A stretch of DNA of 64,000 bases from an uncultured Alistipes sp. (GTDB lineage Bacteria; Bacteroidota; Bacteroidia; Bacteroidales; UBA932). Both the position numbers and the translations under genes were made by a program. Shown here in pieces: positions 52,902 to 62,552 of this stretch. The notes below the pieces were generated by a model, which had not been told where the DNA came from, made no database searches, and worked only from the letters and a program-made list of their open reading frames with translations. The DNA is taken from NCBI GenBank assembly GCA_900544175.1, contig UQUN01000007.1, forward strand, positions 1 to 64,000, in the 5' to 3' direction. Position 1 is the first letter of the stretch; the number at the start of each line of letters is the position of its first letter.

Positions 52902-53267
52902 TTTTATAGTTTTTTGACAGCATATTGGATAGTAAGATCAGAGAATTATCGTGCAGAGTTTGCCCTTGATGTCCTGTAGATAAGGAGCATCCAGCGGCTT
53001 CCGGTTTCGTCTATATTATATAATACGGATCAGTAGAAATTAAGTGTGGATAAATTTTTGTCGGTGTACAACTGCATGCTGTGCAGCACCTTGTTTTTGT
53101 ATATTATTGATTATAAAACCATTATAAAACACAACTGATCTTTTCGCCATGTTTTTTCAGGTCAGGAAGAGCACGATTCTTTCTCAATCATCTGTATGAC
53201 AGTAAGTTGCAAAACAGCAGTGCGCTCCTGCCTACCGTTGCTGCCGGGCTGTCTTCGCCAATGGCCT
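52902..53267. other. intergenic region with one terminator-like hairpin
   Basis: No supported gene is seen. GGTG (53063-53066) with CTGCA (53072-53076) pairs with TGCAG (53082-53086) and CACC (53087-53090), followed by a T-rich tract to about 53100. The remainder is AT-rich and without recognisable features. Confidence 0.4.
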
Positions 53268-53555
53268 TTATTCATGTCTCCGAAGCGGTATCCAGTCCCG
53301 TCCGTTTAATCGGACTGCGTTTTGCAAATCTTTCGTAAACACATCCCTGACGAATACGGAAAAAGCCTTGCGCAGCATTTTCAACTGCTTCTTTGTCAAA
53401 TCCCCTTCAAGAGCGAAGAAGCTCCTGTCTATGGCCAGGTCCATATCCTCAGAGAATCGGAAAATCAGATTCCAGATTTTGGACAGGGACGATCCGCCTT
53501 TAAACACCAACGCATGGGCATAAGGCAGTGTAAATACACTTGACGGGCATTCGCA
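53268..53555 (-). pseudogene. remnant of an AbiEii/AbiGii-type nucleotidyltransferase toxin
   Basis: The frame contains HALVFKGGSSLSKIWNLIFRFSEDMDLAI, the nucleotidyltransferase core (GG-S then D-D) of AbiEii-type toxins (quoted only to locate it). The product is about 90 aa, whereas intact members are roughly 250-300 aa. A stop precedes the core and the C-terminal part is lost. No AbiEi antitoxin is seen beside it, so it is a decayed toxin-antitoxin or abortive-infection module. Confidence 0.65.
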
Positions 53556-53570
53556 CCTTCACCGGCGGCC

Positions 53571-54668
53571 TTACCGGAGCGAGACAGTAACGGAGGAACC
53601 CCAGACAAGGGAGGCGCCGCCGTCAGTGTTCCATAAACATTCGCGGGCGGTGAGGCGGCCTGTCGCGGTGTCCAGTACGACCACTATGTACGAGAGCAGG
53701 GTCTCGTCCTGCGCCGAAAACTCCCCCTTCATGGGAGAATCCACCCTGATGACCGGCAGGGCGACGGTGCTGTCCACCCCGTGCCAGGTGTAGAACTCAT
53801 TGTAGTTGCAGTCGCCGTGGAAATACGCCTTTATCTCCGGATGCCCGGCGATGAAACGCTCCAGGGCACGCCAGTTTCCCGACGGCAGGCTGTCGATGCT
53901 CCCGACGGCGCAAGTGTCGGACAGCAGGTTCTCGAAGCGGTCCGCGGGATTGATGTCATAGGGACAATGGGGGTTGGTGAAATGCTTTGCGTCCGCTCCA
54001 GGAGGATCATGTGTGAACAGCAGCACGGGAAGGTCATCTCCTGCCGTCACGGCACTGCCGTACCACTCCCGCATGCACGAGTCAGGCCACATGCCCATGA
54101 ACACGAAGCGTACGCTGTCTACGACAAATGTGTAATGCGTCCTGTCCGTCCCATAATCGAAAGTCTCCGCACTGACCGTAGTATCCGGATGCATCATCAT
54201 ATCGTAGATACCTGCAGCACTGGAGGCATCCCGCTCAGGGCACATCGGCTTCGGATATCCGATGGCATTGGAGATGTCGTGATTGCCTGGGACAAGGTAC
54301 AGGCGGTCCAGGTATTCCGCCCAGTCCCGGAGAAACTGCCTCCACGATGCCGACGCCGGCTGTACTCCGCTCTCCATCCTGTTGGCGATATCCCCGGTAC
54401 AGACGATGAAGTCGGGCTTTCCGAACACTCTGCCCCCGCCTGCCCCGCCGTCATCCGGCAGTACCGCATTTTCCAGAAGGCCGAACGACCGCAGCATCGC
54501 CCGGCTCACCGAGTCTGCCGGAACACTCTCCGCACCGCGGAACTCCCTGTCTATGCCGTAATGCAGGTCGGAGCAGTACACAAAACGGAGAATTTCCCCG
54601 TCCTGCGCCCCAACACAGCCGCAGAACAGGGAAATACTCACTAACACTAACATTAACCTTTTTACCAT
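53571..54668 (-). CDS. calcineurin-like metallophosphoesterase, exported
   Basis: This 365-aa protein has an N-terminal signal with a possible lipobox (ISLFCGC). All metal-binding motifs are in order: YCSDLHYG (near residue 34), VCTGDIANR (near 90), LVPGNHDIS (near 125), LLFTHDPPG (near 220) and AYFHGDCNYN (near 285). It would hydrolyse phosphoester substrates in the cell envelope; the substrate is unknown. Its start overlaps the lamin-tail lipoprotein gene by 7 bp, so the two are co-translated. Confidence 0.87.
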   Translation of the reverse strand: MVKRLMLVLVSISLFCGCVGAQDGEILRFVYCSDLHYGIDREFRGAESVPADSVSRAMLRSFGLLENAVLPDDGGAGGGRVFGKPDFIVCTGDIANRMESGVQPASASWRQFLRDWAEYLDRLYLVPGNHDISNAIGYPKPMCPERDASSAAGIYDMMMHPDTTVSAETFDYGTDRTHYTFVVDSVRFVFMGMWPDSCMREWYGSAVTAGDDLPVLLFTHDPPGADAKHFTNPHCPYDINPADRFENLLSDTCAVGSIDSLPSGNWRALERFIAGHPEIKAYFHGDCNYNEFYTWHGVDSTVALPVIRVDSPMKGEFSAQDETLLSYIVVVLDTATGRLTARECLWNTDGGASLVWGSSVTVSLR

Positions 54669-56089
54669 TCTATCTTAGAGCCCTCAACTTTCTCGGCCGA
54701 AGCATTGCTGCTGCCTTCGGTTGCCGTCATGATGTACCAGTCACCGGTACCGTCCACATCCCTGGCGAAGGAGCCTTTGTCCTTGCTGTCGAACATTCCG
54801 TCATCCTCGCCCCAGGTCTCGCCAAGGGCCTTGCTCAGGTTCTTGAACAGATCTATCGAGGTTCCGTCCGGAGCGAACAGCTCGATCTTCACCGACTTGT
54901 CGGCCGAGAGACCGAACTCGAAAATCGGGAAATCCGGATTCTCGGTGCTCTCCGCCTTGTCGGATTTCTCGGACCAGACGGTCAGGAAGCCGTGGGCAGG
55001 CACAACTGTTCCGGCCGCAGCCGTGAAGGTATCCTCGTCATCCTTGGTGAAATACACTCCGGCGATGTCAATGTCGGCATCGGAAGTGTTGTACAGCTCG
55101 ATGAACTTGTCATTGCCGTTCAGTTCGTTCAGTCTCAAAGCTGTATAATCGGCCGTACCAGGCTCGTCCCCGCCAGCGGAAGAGTTGCTCTCGCCGGGAG
55201 TAGGCTCGGTGCATACGCTCCAGTTGTCGGAGCCGTCGGGAATACGGGCATATGAGGAGCCGTCGTCCATTGCGGGATACTCTACCGTATCCACGATATC
55301 ACCATTGGCATCCAGCACTGTCACTACGTCTCCGCCGCCACCGAGACCGAAGGTGAAGGTCTCGTCCTTGTAGAAGACCATTATGGCCCCGGCCTCAAGG
55401 ACTGTACCGTCTGCGATTACATATTCCTCCTCTGAGCCCTTGTCGTCCTGCAGCCTGTAGCCGCTGATATCCACTGCCTCTACGGAAGTATTGATAAGCT
55501 CAATGAAGTCAGTCTGCTCCCCGTCGATAGTGGCGCCCTGCACCTCATTGATCAGCACGGAAGAGTCTGATGTACCCAGCTCGTCTCCAGGCTGGTCCGG
55601 ATTATCGTCAGGAGTGCCGGTGTTGGAACGACCCTTTGTACCTCCCTCTATGACTTCCCAGGAAGAGCCGCCGTCCTCCGTGCGGGCGTAGGTGAATCCG
55701 TCCTCCATCGCAGGCACGATGACCTCGTCTATCTTCGCATAAGTCTCGTCGAGCACTGTGATGGCATCTCCGTCACCTGATATTCCAAACTGGAAAGTAC
55801 CCTCCTCAATCACTAAAAAGCCCTTTGCCGGGATAGTAGAACCATCCGGGAATGTGTATTCCTCGTCAGTCCCCTTATTGTCCTGCACGTGGAAACCCGT
55901 CAGGTTCATCTCCGTCTCTCCGGCATTGTACAGCTCTATCCAGTCCGTACCGCCCGAGCATATCTCATTGATAAAAAGACCCTGAACGTCCGAAGGCTCT
56001 GTTCCAGGCTCCCTGTCGTCCTTGCAGCCTGTGATGGTAAGTGCCGCAGTCAGTGCAGCGGCCATGAAAAAGAATCTACTGCTTTTCAT
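54662..56089 (-). CDS. lipoprotein with three lamin-tail domains
   Basis: This 475-aa lipoprotein (signal ending LTITGC, Cys near residue 22) contains three consecutive lamin-tail (LTD) beta-sandwich domains. They start at LFINEICSGGTDWIELYN (about 37), VLINEVQGATIDGEQTDFIEL (about 182) and LRLNELNGNDKFIELYN (about 320). Linkers are acidic and Pro/Asp-rich. Bacterial LTD proteins often sit with secreted nucleases or phosphatases; here the neighbour is a metallophosphoesterase. A substrate-tethering role is inferred. Confidence 0.85.
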   Translation of the reverse strand: MKSSRFFFMAAALTAALTITGCKDDREPGTEPSDVQGLFINEICSGGTDWIELYNAGETEMNLTGFHVQDNKGTDEEYTFPDGSTIPAKGFLVIEEGTFQFGISGDGDAITVLDETYAKIDEVIVPAMEDGFTYARTEDGGSSWEVIEGGTKGRSNTGTPDDNPDQPGDELGTSDSSVLINEVQGATIDGEQTDFIELINTSVEAVDISGYRLQDDKGSEEEYVIADGTVLEAGAIMVFYKDETFTFGLGGGGDVVTVLDANGDIVDTVEYPAMDDGSSYARIPDGSDNWSVCTEPTPGESNSSAGGDEPGTADYTALRLNELNGNDKFIELYNTSDADIDIAGVYFTKDDEDTFTAAAGTVVPAHGFLTVWSEKSDKAESTENPDFPIFEFGLSADKSVKIELFAPDGTSIDLFKNLSKALGETWGEDDGMFDSKDKGSFARDVDGTGDWYIMTATEGSSNASAEKVEGSKIEW

Positions 56090-56116
56090 ATCTATTTGAA
56101 TTTAACCTTTTTACTA

Positions 56117-57523
56117 TTAGAATGACACCATAAGCCTAAGCTGCAGCACATGGAAGTCGATGCCCTCCGGCCTGGCCTGGCTCAGAGGCATGTTGCCGGC
56201 GGTAATCTGTCCCTTGGAGTCGGCGTACTTGTCGTTGTCCATGAACAGATAGTTGAGACCTATGAGAATATTGCTTACCGGATACCAGTTCAGGTTGGCA
56301 CTGTAGGAATAGGCCGAGCCGCCGGTTATCGGTGATGACATGTCGTGAAAATCATTGAGGTTCAAATGGCTGACTCTCGCGCTGACCTCCAGGTTACCTC
56401 CTTTGCGGTTAACCTTGACTCCTCCGAACTCGGCATCCGACGGGCTGTAGCGTCTCTGCTCCCCTATGATCATGTATGACGCGGTGGCGTACCAGCCCAT
56501 GAACTCCGCATCCGCAAGCGGCTCGCGGACATCGCCGTTGTATTTGTAGCGGTCCAGGGTAGTGAAAAGATACTCGCCGTATGCCAGGAACTTGTTCCAC
56601 CTGAAGGCCAGCTCAGCCCCGAAAGTGGTGTAATGGTTCACGTTGCCCACCTCGGCCTGCACGAAACGCCTGCGGTCGGTGCGGCTCTCGGGGAAAGTCC
56701 GGAACAGGGCGATACGGTCCTCCTCGCCACCGGCATCCGGTCTGCGCCAACTTGCATAACCGCCGACGTGCAGGGTGATATCGTCATTGTTTATAATGGG
56801 CACGGCCACCCTTCCGGTAAATCCGTAACCGTCACTGCCCCTGTTGCGCTCCTTCTGTATGATGTCGACCTGTTGTCCGAAGACTCCGCCGGATACCCAC
56901 CAGTATTTGCCCCACCATGTCACCGCCACACCGAGACGACGGCCTCCGGCCAGAGCCTCGACCGCCATAGGCCGCTCATTTGCCATAATATAGCGGGAAC
57001 TGGTCACTCTCTCCATACTCATCGGCTCCTTGAAGTGACCGGCCTGGACGGACAGATGCTCGCTGAAATTGTACCCTAAGTACATATCCTTGATTTCCAC
57101 CTCGTTGTATGCGAAATCCAGGTCGAACTCCGCAAACCACTTCCCGTACAGCTCGGCCTTGACCGCGAACCTCGCCCGGCGGATACTGGCACCGTTGCTG
57201 AACCGGAACACCCCGTCATCCTCCTCCAAGTCATTGTTTATCTTGGATGTAAGTCCCTCCACGGACTCCGTAGGCAGATAGAACGACACATCCGTGTAGA
57301 TGCGGTTGTCGAACCATAGATGGAACTTATTGTCTTTCGTAGAGAAATTGAGCTTGCCGTCCTTGATATAGGCTCCGGCCTTCAGTTCCCTGTTCTCCAG
57401 TCCCTGAAGCCAGGGGCCTGATGTGAGAGTGTCCCTGCCATTTGACTGTGCGGATGCCGTAACGGCGGCGGAACACATCATCGATACTGCAACTGCAGCT
57501 GAAATTAACCTGTTCTTATCCAT
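56117..57523 (-). CDS. OprO/OprP-type porin
   Basis: This is a 468-aa outer-membrane porin. The ATG at 57523 (MDKNRLIS) is chosen because a -7 box lies at 57541-57548, downstream of the longer in-frame start at 57565. A signal peptide ends at TASAQ. The phosphate-selective porin pattern is visible: ASIRRARFAVKAELYGKWFAEFDLDFA, AGHFKEPMSMERVTSSRY and the C-terminal aromatic end LRLMVSF. It clusters with the phosphoesterase and LTD lipoprotein, suggesting a phosphate-scavenging set. Confidence 0.88.
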   Translation of the reverse strand: MDKNRLISAAVAVSMMCSAAVTASAQSNGRDTLTSGPWLQGLENRELKAGAYIKDGKLNFSTKDNKFHLWFDNRIYTDVSFYLPTESVEGLTSKINNDLEEDDGVFRFSNGASIRRARFAVKAELYGKWFAEFDLDFAYNEVEIKDMYLGYNFSEHLSVQAGHFKEPMSMERVTSSRYIMANERPMAVEALAGGRRLGVAVTWWGKYWWVSGGVFGQQVDIIQKERNRGSDGYGFTGRVAVPIINNDDITLHVGGYASWRRPDAGGEEDRIALFRTFPESRTDRRRFVQAEVGNVNHYTTFGAELAFRWNKFLAYGEYLFTTLDRYKYNGDVREPLADAEFMGWYATASYMIIGEQRRYSPSDAEFGGVKVNRKGGNLEVSARVSHLNLNDFHDMSSPITGGSAYSYSANLNWYPVSNILIGLNYLFMDNDKYADSKGQITAGNMPLSQARPEGIDFHVLQLRLMVSF

Positions 57524-57540
57524 AACGTAAATAACGGCCG

Positions 57541-57548
57541 CAAAAGTA
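57541..57548 (-). promoter_or_regulatory. -7 box for the porin gene
   Basis: The minus strand reads TACTTTTG (TAnnTTTG), 17 bp upstream of ATG 57523. It decides against the longer 57565 start. Confidence 0.5.
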
Positions 57549-57691
57549 TGGAGTCCAGGTTTCAAAAATATGACAGGTCATTGTCATAAATATTTCCGGA
57601 CTGTTAAAATTGCATTACGGAGGAGGGCCTTTCCTTGTCGGAGTTCATTTAAATGCCTATTTTCGCGGAAGAAATCCAAAACATCAGAACA

Positions 57692-58048
57692 ATGATCAGA
57701 ATCTACGGCATGCACACCTGCCCCGACTGCGCCTGTATCGAAGAACAGGTCAGGAACAATGACGGATACGAGATAATCGACATCGGAGAGCACGTACGGA
57801 ACCTGAAGGCCTTCCTCCGCCTGAGGGACAGCAGCCCGGTCTTCGACGAGGCCCGCAGGAACGGCAGCATCGGCATTCCCTGCTTCGTGCTGGAGGACGG
57901 AAGAGTCACCCTCTCCCCCGAAGAGGCAGGTCTGCACCTGCACACCTCAGAAGCTCAGGCAAATGCAAAGCGAAGCCCCGGAATGGAAGATGCCGGAAGC
58001 ACAGCCGCAGAAGGGGCATCGTGCAACCTGGACGGGAGCGGCTGCTGA
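57692..58048 (+). CDS. glutaredoxin-like protein
   Basis: This is a 118-aa thioredoxin-fold protein from ATG 57692, which places RIYGMHTCPDCACIEEQV (redox CPDC at about residues 10-13) near the N-terminus as in glutaredoxins. The cis-Pro segment GIPCFVLEDGRVTLSPEEAG follows. An upstream in-frame ATG at 57653 would add 13 residues before the first strand. The tail is low complexity and ends in a second Cys-rich group (GASCNLDGSGC). A cytoplasmic thiol redox role is likely. It stands alone on the plus strand. Confidence 0.75.
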   Translation: MIRIYGMHTCPDCACIEEQVRNNDGYEIIDIGEHVRNLKAFLRLRDSSPVFDEARRNGSIGIPCFVLEDGRVTLSPEEAGLHLHTSEAQANAKRSPGMEDAGSTAAEGASCNLDGSGC

Positions 58049-58353
58049 AACGACAGCAGAGGCAACCGCAAAAGCAACTACCGGCCAACACCGGCCATAC
58101 CGTAATCACACAAAGTAGGATAGCGGCTCCAGCCACCTGAGAGACCCGAAGCAACGGTAAGCAGAGCAGCGCCCCGATTCAACAACGCACTAACGTTCAA
58201 TTAGTTATAAATACACCCTGTCACCAAGGGCCTGTCCGAAACCTACGAAAAGTTCTAGTCAAATTCACAATCCACTGTTTTTCTGCGCATTACAAAAACG
58301 GACCGCTCCTGCGCTTACCGTTACTCAACTTCTACCTATTACGCGCACAACAT
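58049..58353. other. spacer between glutaredoxin-like gene and tracrRNA
   Basis: About 300 bp without a supported gene. A short CAAATTCACAATC near 58259 resembles the end of the CRISPR repeat but is too short to call. No terminator with a T-run is evident. Confidence 0.4.
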
Positions 58354-58380
58354 AAAAAGGCGAACCGTGAGGCCCGCCTT
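58354..58380 (-). terminator. rho-independent terminator of tracrRNA
   Basis: On the minus strand AAGGCGGGCC pairs with GGTTCGCCTT around a TCAC loop and runs into a T5 tract at 58358-58354. The stem is also part of the tracrRNA 3' structure. Confidence 0.8.
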
Positions 58381-58429
58381 AAATGTTTTCACAACGGAAT
58401 AATCCTTATTGTGAATTGCTTCAAACTTG
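58354..58429 (-). ncRNA. tracrRNA of the type II-C CRISPR system
   Basis: The minus-strand transcript begins with an anti-repeat (58408-58429) that pairs with the first 22 nt of the crRNA repeat (GTTGTGAATTGCTTTCAAACTT). This gives about 21 base pairs, including one G-U, and a single bulged U. It continues through a short stem region (ATTCCGTTGTGAAAAC) and ends in a hairpin, GGCGGGCC / GGTTCGCC, followed by five T on the minus strand (58358-58354). Length is about 76 nt. It is transcribed away from cas9. The pairing, promoter and terminator together make the call firm. Confidence 0.85.
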
Positions 58430-58433
58430 AAAA

Positions 58434-58464
58434 CAAATATAGCCCATTTTTCCAAAATGAGCAA
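58434..58464 (-). promoter_or_regulatory. tracrRNA promoter
   Basis: On the minus strand TTG (58462-58464), exactly 20 bp, then TATATTTG (58434-58441) matches the Bacteroidetes consensus. Initiation about five bases on would start the RNA right at the anti-repeat. The same TTG-N20-TATnTTTG layout is found inside the CRISPR repeat. Confidence 0.75.
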
Positions 58465-58472
58465 TTTTTTCT

Positions 58473-58480
58473 TAAATTTG
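58473..58480 (+). promoter_or_regulatory. -7 box for cas9
   Basis: TAAATTTG (TAnnTTTG) lies 28 bp before the cas9 ATG at 58509 and points towards it. The -33 region is only T-rich. It is back to back with the tracrRNA promoter. Confidence 0.5.
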
Positions 58481-58508
58481 AAGCATATTCATTTAATGCC
58501 AATACACT

Positions 58509-61500
58509 ATGAAAAAGATACTAGGCCTAGACCTCGGAGTTTCAAGCATCGGATGGGCACTCGTTAACGAAGCGGAAAATCAAGCCGAGAAATCGTCTAT
58601 CATACGACTTGGAGTCAGAGTCAATCCTCTGACCGTGGATGAAAAGGGCAATTTCGAAACCGGCAAGTCAATTACAACCAATGCCGACCGCACACTGAAA
58701 CGCAGTATGCGCCGCAACCTACAAAGATACAAACTGCGCAGAGCCGCACTTATAGATACCCTTATGTCATACGGATGGATCAACGAGGGCAGTATCCTTG
58801 CAGAATCCGGAAAGGATACCACATTCCAGACTCTGAAACTGCGGGCCAAAGCCGCAGAGAAGGAGATTTCACTGGAGGAACTGGCTCGAGTATTTCTGAA
58901 CATCAACAAGAAGCGCGGATACAAAAGTTCCCGTAAGCTCAACAAGAGTGATAACACCGATGAGGGAAGCCTCATAGACGGCATGGAGACCGCACGGATT
59001 CTGAGCGAAGAAAGCATCACTCCGGGAGAATATTCCTATCGGTTTTTATGCGAAGGCAAAGAAGAGAAGAATCTGCCGGAATTCTACAAATCTGACTTGG
59101 AAAACGAGTTTGAACGGATATGGGCATTCCAAAAACAATTCTACCCGGACATACTGACTGATATTTTAAAAGAGAACCTAAAAGACAGGAACGAGAAACA
59201 GACATGGGCCATCTGTGAAAAGCCTTTCAACATTGCCGGCACAAAACGCACAACAAAAGGCAAAGAGCTGGTAATAGAGAATTATCTATGGAGAAGTCAG
59301 GCTCTTAAAGAGCAATTGAATCTGGAGCAGCTCGCAGTAGTCCTGCAGAAGGTAAATGCACAGCTCAGGAACTCAGACAGCTACCTGGGGAGAATCAGCG
59401 ACCGTAGCAAGGAACTTTATTTCAAGCACCGGACAGTCGGACAATACCAGTTGGCGCAACTGATGAAAGACCCGCATTCAAGTCTAAAGAATCAGGTATT
59501 CTACAGACAGGACTATATAGAGGAATTCGACCGGATATGGGAGACCCAGTCCAGATTCCAACCGGAAATGACCTCAGACAAAAAAGGGACATCAGAGACA
59601 TCATCATATTTTACCAAAGACCGCTAAAAAGTCAGAAGAGCCTTGTTTCCTACTGTGAGTTTGAGAAAGGCCGGAAAGTGTGTCCTAAATCCTCTCCCGT
59701 ATTCCAGGATTTCAAGATATGGCAGATGCTCAACAACCTCAAAGTTGATGGGGAATATCTTGACCTCAAATCCAAGCAACTGTTATTCAAAGAACTGAGC
59801 ATACGAAAAGAGCTGAGCAAGACCAACACATTAAAACTGCTTTTCGGCAAGTCCAAAGGCCACGATATGAATTTCCGGAAACTGGAAGGCAACCGTACTC
59901 AGGCCGCCTTGTTCCTGGCATATTCCAAGATTCTCTCACTTTCAGGGCATGATGAGGTTGATTTTTCAAAAAGCATTGACGAAATTATGGACAAGACTGC
60001 ATCAGTATTCTCTGCCCTTGGTATCAATACTGACATTCTTGCCTTCGACTCATCAAAATCCGGGAAAGAGATGGAAAACGAGCCACTGTACAGACTATGG
60101 CACCTCATGTATTCCTACACCGAGGACAACTCTAAAACAGGCTATGATTCCTTGGTCAGCAAACTGCAAGAAGAATTCGGTTTCACCCCTGAATATGGGA
60201 AGATTCTCGCATCCGTTACTTTTGAGGACGATTACGGCAGCCTCAGCACAAAGGCCATGTGCAGAATACTTCCCTATATGAAAGAAGGAATGGAATACAG
60301 CGCGGCATGTACCGAGGCCGGCTACAGACATTCGCAAAGATCACTGACAAAAGATGAAATAGAAAACAAGGAATATAGGGACAGGCTGGATATTCTGCCT
60401 AAAAATTCATTGAGAAATCCCGTTGTAGAGAAAATCCTCAACCAGATGATCAACGTTATAAACGGGGTCATCGATACTTACGGAAAGCCTGATGAAATCC
60501 GCATAGAGCTGGCCAGAGAACTGAAAAAGAATGCCGCTGAGCGCCAAGGCATGACCGAGGCCATCAACAGGTCCGCCAAGGAGAATAAGGAAATCGAGGA
60601 GAAGCTGAAACAAGACTTCGGCATGAGTCATGTTTCCCGCACCAGCATCATACGGTACAAACTCTATATGGAACTGAAGGACAACGGTTTCAAGACTCTG
60701 TACAGCAACACATACATCCCCTACGAGGATCTGTTCAGCAAACGTTTTGACATCGAGCACATAATCCCCCAGTCAAGGCTGTTCGACGACTCATTCGCCA
60801 ACAAGACTCTGGAAAGCAAGGACATCAATATCACCAAAGGCGACATGACTGCTCTGGACTTTGTCACCGACAAATACGGTCAGGAAGGAGTTGAAAGATA
60901 CAAATCCACTGTAGATATGCTCTTGGACAAAGGGGCAATCAGTAAGACAAAATACCACAATCTGCTCAGAACCCAGAACGACATCCCGGAGAATTTCATC
61001 CAAAGAGACCTGCGGGACACTCAATATATCTCCAGAAAAGCCCTGGAGATATTAGGCGACATCGTCAAATCCGTCGTTGCCACTTCCGGAGAGATAACAG
61101 CCAGACTACGCGAGGACTGGGGGTTGGTTGACGTCATGAAGGAGCTGAATTGGGACAAATACGACAAATCGGGGATGACCGAGTATTACAACGACCCCGA
61201 CGGCCGCACAATCAGCCGGATCAAGGATTGGACAAAGCGTAACGACCACCGCCACCATGCGATGGATGCCCTGACCGTCGCTTTTACGAAAAGGAGCATT
61301 ATCCAGTACCTAAACACCCTAAATGCCAAAGACAAAGAGCTACAGCAGGAGATTGCCTCAAAAGGCAGGCTGCTGCCTCCAATGCCTTTCGACGAGCTCA
61401 GGTGCGAAGCCAGAAAGCATTTGGACGATATCCTTGTCTCTATAAAGGCCAAGAACAAGGTCGCAACCCGCAACACCAACAAGACAAAACGAAAAGGCGG

Positions 61501-62548
61501 ATTCAACGAGAAAGTCCAACTGACTCCCCGAGGACAGCTCCACAACGAAACTGTCTACGGCAGAATACTTCAGTACGATTGCAAAGAAGAAAAGGTCGGA
61601 AGCAGCTTTGATGCGGACAAAATCGCCACTGTAGCCTGCGAACGGTTCCGCAACGCACTTTACCAACGGCTCGCGCAATACGGAGGGAATCCTAAAAAGG
61701 CTTTCTCCGGCTCAAACAGTCTGGATAAAAATCCTCTTTTCACAGACATCCTGCACAGTAAGGAAGTTCCTCAAAAAGTAAAAACAGTCAGGCTCATTCC
61801 AGTCTACACAATACGTAAACAAATTGATCCCACTCTTAAAATCGAAAAGGTCATAGACAGTCATATCAGGCAGATTCTGTCCAACAGGTTGGAAGAATAT
61901 GGGAATGACCCCAAAAAGGCATTTTCCAACCTGGATGAGAATCCCATATGGCTGAACAAGGACAAGGGCATACAGATTAAACGGGTAACAATCAGTGGTC
62001 CTACAAACGTCTACGCACTGCACGACAAGCGCAATATTTTCGGCGCACCCATCATAAACTGCGACGGAGCCACCATACCGTCCGACTTCGTCAGTCTGAG
62101 CAACAATCACCACATAGCCATATTCATGGACTCCGACGGCAATCTGCAGGAGCAGCCGGTACCGTTCATGGAAGCAGTTGCAAGAGTCAGCCTGGGAGAC
62201 CCGGTCATTGACAAGACCTATAAGGTCAAGGATGGCTGGAAGTTCATGTTTTCCATGAAACAGAACGAATATTTCGTATTCCCGAATAAAGAAACTGGAT
62301 TTGACCCCAATTCCATTGACCTGCTGAATCCAGTCAATTATCCTGTAATCAGCAAGAATCTTTTCAGGGCTCAGAAACTTTCGTCAAAATACTATGTTTT
62401 CAGACATCATTTAGAAACAAATGTCGATGAACCCAAAGACCTTAGAGACGTTACTTGGAAAAGAATACAAAACGTGAATGGACTCAAAGGCATCGTGAAA
62501 GTACGCATAGACCACTTGGGCAACATCGTCCAGACAGGAGAATACTGA
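58509..62548 (+). CDS. cas9: type II-C Cas9, interrupted by a one-base frameshift
   Basis: This is an RNA-guided DNA endonuclease. RuvC-I is ILGLDLGVSSIGWA (Asp8), and the Arg-rich bridge helix is LKRSMRRNLQRYKLRR (near 60-75). RuvC-II is IRIELARELKK (near 667), HNH is FDIEHIIPQSRLFDDSF (His near 750), and RuvC-III is HHRHHAMDALTVAF (near 916). The first frame ends at 59627 and the second is open from 59537. A -1 shift in the A6 run 59580-59585 joins them seamlessly (TSDKKRDIRDIIIFYQRP), giving about 1346 aa, a usual size for Bacteroidetes II-C Cas9. As written, the protein would stop at 372 aa and be inactive. cas1 begins 4 bp downstream. Confidence 0.93.
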
Positions 62549-62552
62549 TGAT

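Noticed and set aside
58255..58275. Degenerate CRISPR repeat upstream of the tracrRNA
   Set aside because: Only about ten bases resemble the repeat end, and the rest does not match.
59537..62548. Separate 1003-aa Cas9 starting at ATG 59537
   Set aside because: The first 16 codons overlap the upstream frame and do not match Cas9. The natural join is a -1 shift at the A6 run, so this is the second half of one gene.
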